Shown here: one piece after another, positions 61,700 through 64,000 of the stretch
Numbering within the stretch: position 1 is the stretch's first letter
Layout of the letters: each line of letters begins with the position of its first letter
Assembly (NCBI GenBank): GCA_037043235.1
Contig: JAWRVZ010000102.1
Span: forward strand, 1,259,501 to 1,323,500
Reading direction: 5' to 3'
From: Rhodeus uyekii
Lineage: Eukaryota > Chordata > Actinopteri > Cypriniformes > Acheilognathidae
DNA: 64,000 nt
The notes under the pieces: generated by a model
The model's database searches: none
Told to the model about the DNA's origin: nothing
The model's input: only the letters and a program-made list of their open reading frames with translations
Translations under genes and position numbers: made by a program

Positions 61700-62200
61700 A
61701 ATTTTCCCCCATTGAGCTGATTCGCTACATGGGCAATCAGCCTCGGGCTCCTGGACAGGAACTCCAGTTGCTTCAAGCTGCTAGTAGTACAACTTGCCCT
61801 GCGCTGGTTTCCGCTGCCGCTGTGGGGCAAACATGTCCTGGTTCAGACCAACAACTACGCTTCAGATGTATGTCCTAACTTGCAGTCAGAAGCAACTCAC
61901 ATTCGTGGCTAGCTCAATCGTGTCGCCAATGAGCTCTTACAAAAGCTCATCACTAACAAAGAGTGGAGACTCCGTTCCTGGATGGTCCAGCTTATTTGGG
62001 AATTTTTTTTTTAGGGTCGCACAGGTCGACCTGGGACCCTCGGCACAGGTGAAATGGCAAACAGCTGGCTCCAGAGAGCAGGTCTTAATGTTGTGTCTTC
62101 TGTGGAGATTTGAAGTAGAGTCTCTTCATTGATTGGTGTTCTTCCCACCAGGAAGCCCCCCGTAAATGTCTGATCAGAGTCTGGCTTTTCAGCTTGAATC
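61700..62200 (+). pseudogene. Retroelement reverse transcriptase/RNase H relic (DIRS- or Ty3-like)
   Basis: On the plus strand, across frame breaks, the DNA reads LRWFPLPLWGKHVLVQTNN and, further on, NKEWRLRSWMVQLIWE followed by RVAQVDLGPS. These correspond to the RNase H region that follows the reverse transcriptase in fish DIRS-like or Ty3-like polyproteins (usual form: a GEWRLHP motif, then a QVDLFAS-like motif). Frame shifts, an internal stop and loss of the flanking domains show that it is dead. No long terminal repeat pair was found. The exact superfamily is uncertain. Confidence 0.55.
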
Positions 62201-62249
62201 TTAATAAACCCTGTTCATTCATTGGCCAAAGGAGAATTGGGCCCCGACT

Positions 62250-62662
62250 GTGTCACGGATCAGATCAGGGAGGACTCAATTGCAGAAGACATGGATTTAT
62301 TTTAACAATAAAATAACACAAAACACAAAAGAAAACCCACGATGGGGAAAACACAACGAGAATGACTAGATATTAACACAAGAAACATAACATGAATCAA
62401 CCGGGTAAAACGGCAATGGAAAACAGAGGAACACTTCACAGGAAACACTAGCAACTTATCAAATGACAATGACGCCACATCAGACAGCAAACACTGAGGG
62501 AACTATATAGGACACATGAGGGGAGGAGTGATCAGAGACAGCTGGGAATGATTACGGGAAACGAGAAGGTGGGGCAGACACTAACGAGACACAGAGATGG
62601 GAGGAGGAGCAGTGCCAAGGTTCTGTCACAAGAACACTGGAAACGAGACAGAACCGTGACAG
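62250..62662. repeat. Interspersed repeat with TGTCACGG...CCGTGACA ends
   Basis: Begins TGTCACGGATCAGATC and ends GAGACAGAACCGTGACA, so the terminal eight bases are inverted. The 410-bp interior has no coding frame of interest. Ends with TG...CA would suit a solo LTR, but a MITE is equally possible. Confidence 0.45.
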
Positions 62663-64000
62663 ACTGAGCCTGGATGTTTTTTTTTCCTCCATTCTAAGAG
62701 ATAGGGCTTTTTTGTTCCTTGCCACTGCTGTCTCTGGCTTGCTTAGTAGGGATATAAAAATTGTCAACATATTTTTTACTTGAATTTACTTTACTAAATA
62801 CGTGCCACGTATCTTTACACGTATCAATTTTTGCTTAAACATGCTAATCATTTCTGTAACACATTTCCACTTATAAAATGTAAATATATGTGTTTAAATT
62901 ATATGTTAAAAATTATGTAAGAAATAGAAAATGTATATTATATTATTGAATTTCAAGTATCATTTTGTTCCAAAGGTTACACAGATTGGTGTGAAAAATG
63001 TACATGTAAAAAATACAGAAATGCATTGCAAATTTACATATTCCATTGCCATTTTGCATATTATATTTCAAATTGAATATTGATATCCAAATGGTTCCAT
63101 AGTAGCTAACTGTAGCAGCATTCATTGTGCAGATTAAAGCATCCTGGTGTGCCATAGTTGCCTTATTAATCCGATTGTGAGTGTGATTTTGTTATACAAC
63201 AGTTCAATAAAGACGTTGATATTTAGAAACCTACATTTTTAGATATAATATCATCAGTTACTTTGTCTAGTTTTGCTCTGCCAACAAATCTCTATATGAA
63301 ATCGCCTATAGTAATAACAACACAATGCATGACGTTGCAGAGTGAATCAGTGTTTCTACATGAACAAATCGATTGAAATAAAATTGTTAATAAATAATCA
63401 ACATATAATAATAAATTATTCAATGATGTGTTCAGGAAATCACTACTCTAATTCTGACTGAAACAATGTTTCAAATAAATCAAATGTTGACATATTTCTG
63501 AGTATCTGTGATTCAAAAGACAGACAGATAAATAAAAACTGAAGGGTAAGATTCCGTCTGCTAAAGAACGAAATTACTTCGAGCAGCGTATTGTTATTGT
63601 TACTTCTTCGTGGTTGTGAGCAGAAAAACATTGGTCAACCACATGCTGTTTATAGCCTTGCTGACCATATAAATTACCTTTTCTGATTATCTGTGATTAA
63701 AAAGATACATGCAAATAAAACCTTATCACTTTCTCATGGGAAAAAACATTCTCCTGACTTCTGTTTTGATGACAGTTGGATACATGCCACCTGCAAACAG
63801 GATGATGTGGTAAAGATTACTTATCAAATTTAAAATCATCTTGAAGCAAGTACGTCTTTTCTGTGTTTTTCTGTATTTTTTACATTTACCACTCTTTGCT
63901 TATAGGAGGTAACATAACATTTCACATCTCATAAACACTTGGCCTAACACAAACACATGTACTCTCTTCATTGTGATGATAGTTTAGTTTCCCCACTGTC
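62663..64000. other. Intergenic DNA at the right edge; no gene seen
   Basis: AT-rich sequence with only short open frames lacking recognised domains. The next gene must lie beyond the window. Confidence 0.4.

Noticed and set aside
1..64000. CRISPR array, operon-type or phage-defence systems
   Set aside because: No regularly spaced repeats or bacterial gene organisation; the window is a spliced vertebrate genome.

Overview
This is a vertebrate genomic window, most likely from a cypriniform (carp- or danio-like) teleost. Genes carry GT-AG introns, and the flanks are AT-rich with many TA/CA microsatellites. Short DNA transposons (MITEs), Tc1-like relics and tRNA-derived SINEs of kinds common in cyprinid fishes are frequent. 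No prokaryotic features, CRISPR arrays or structural RNA genes are visible.

Layout: 1-11.7 kb is a gene-poor region with repeats and several complex, CpG-bearing stretches that look like regulatory DNA. 11.8-14.4 kb (minus) is tmem53 in three exons. 15.4-16.9 kb (minus) is an intronless melanopsin. 18.9-20.1 kb (minus) is pxdc1 in five exons. 21.0-25.2 kb (minus) is a C2H2 zinc-finger gene with about 11 fingers in seven coding exons. 27.35-28.75 kb is a broken Tc1-like transposon split by a hAT-like element. 29.5-36.0 kb (plus) is prpf4b, the PRP4 spliceosomal kinase, in 15 coding exons. 38.7-39.8 kb is another Tc1-like relic. 41.3-44.25 kb (minus) is fam217a. 45.3-47.9 kb is a tandemly duplicated block that overlaps the 3' UTR of ccr9, whose coding exons lie at 48.0-49.3 kb (minus). 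53.9-59.1 kb (minus) is a ten-exon keratin-like intermediate-filament gene with a glycine-rich head. 59.2-64 kb is repeat-rich intergenic DNA including a retroelement RNase H relic.

All seven reconstructed gene models keep frame through every junction and end in stops. Their lengths are tmem53 281 aa, melanopsin 497 aa, pxdc1 254 aa, zinc finger 664 aa, prpf4b 981 aa, fam217a 377 aa, ccr9 366 aa and the filament protein 520 aa (eight genes counting the single-exon melanopsin). The genes are not a pathway; they cover membrane/nuclear-envelope biology, photoreception, pre-mRNA splicing, chemokine signalling and cytoskeleton. The pxdc1 / prpf4b / fam217a neighbourhood matches, from memory, the human 6p25 gene order, with a zinc-finger gene between pxdc1 and prpf4b here. 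I found no convincing new biological system. The best leads are the intronless melanopsin with a DRC motif, the duplicated ccr9 3'-UTR block carrying CTCF-like sites, one MITE family filling short introns of three genes, a GC-AG intron and silk-like head repeat in the filament gene, and the candidate enhancers in the left-hand desert.
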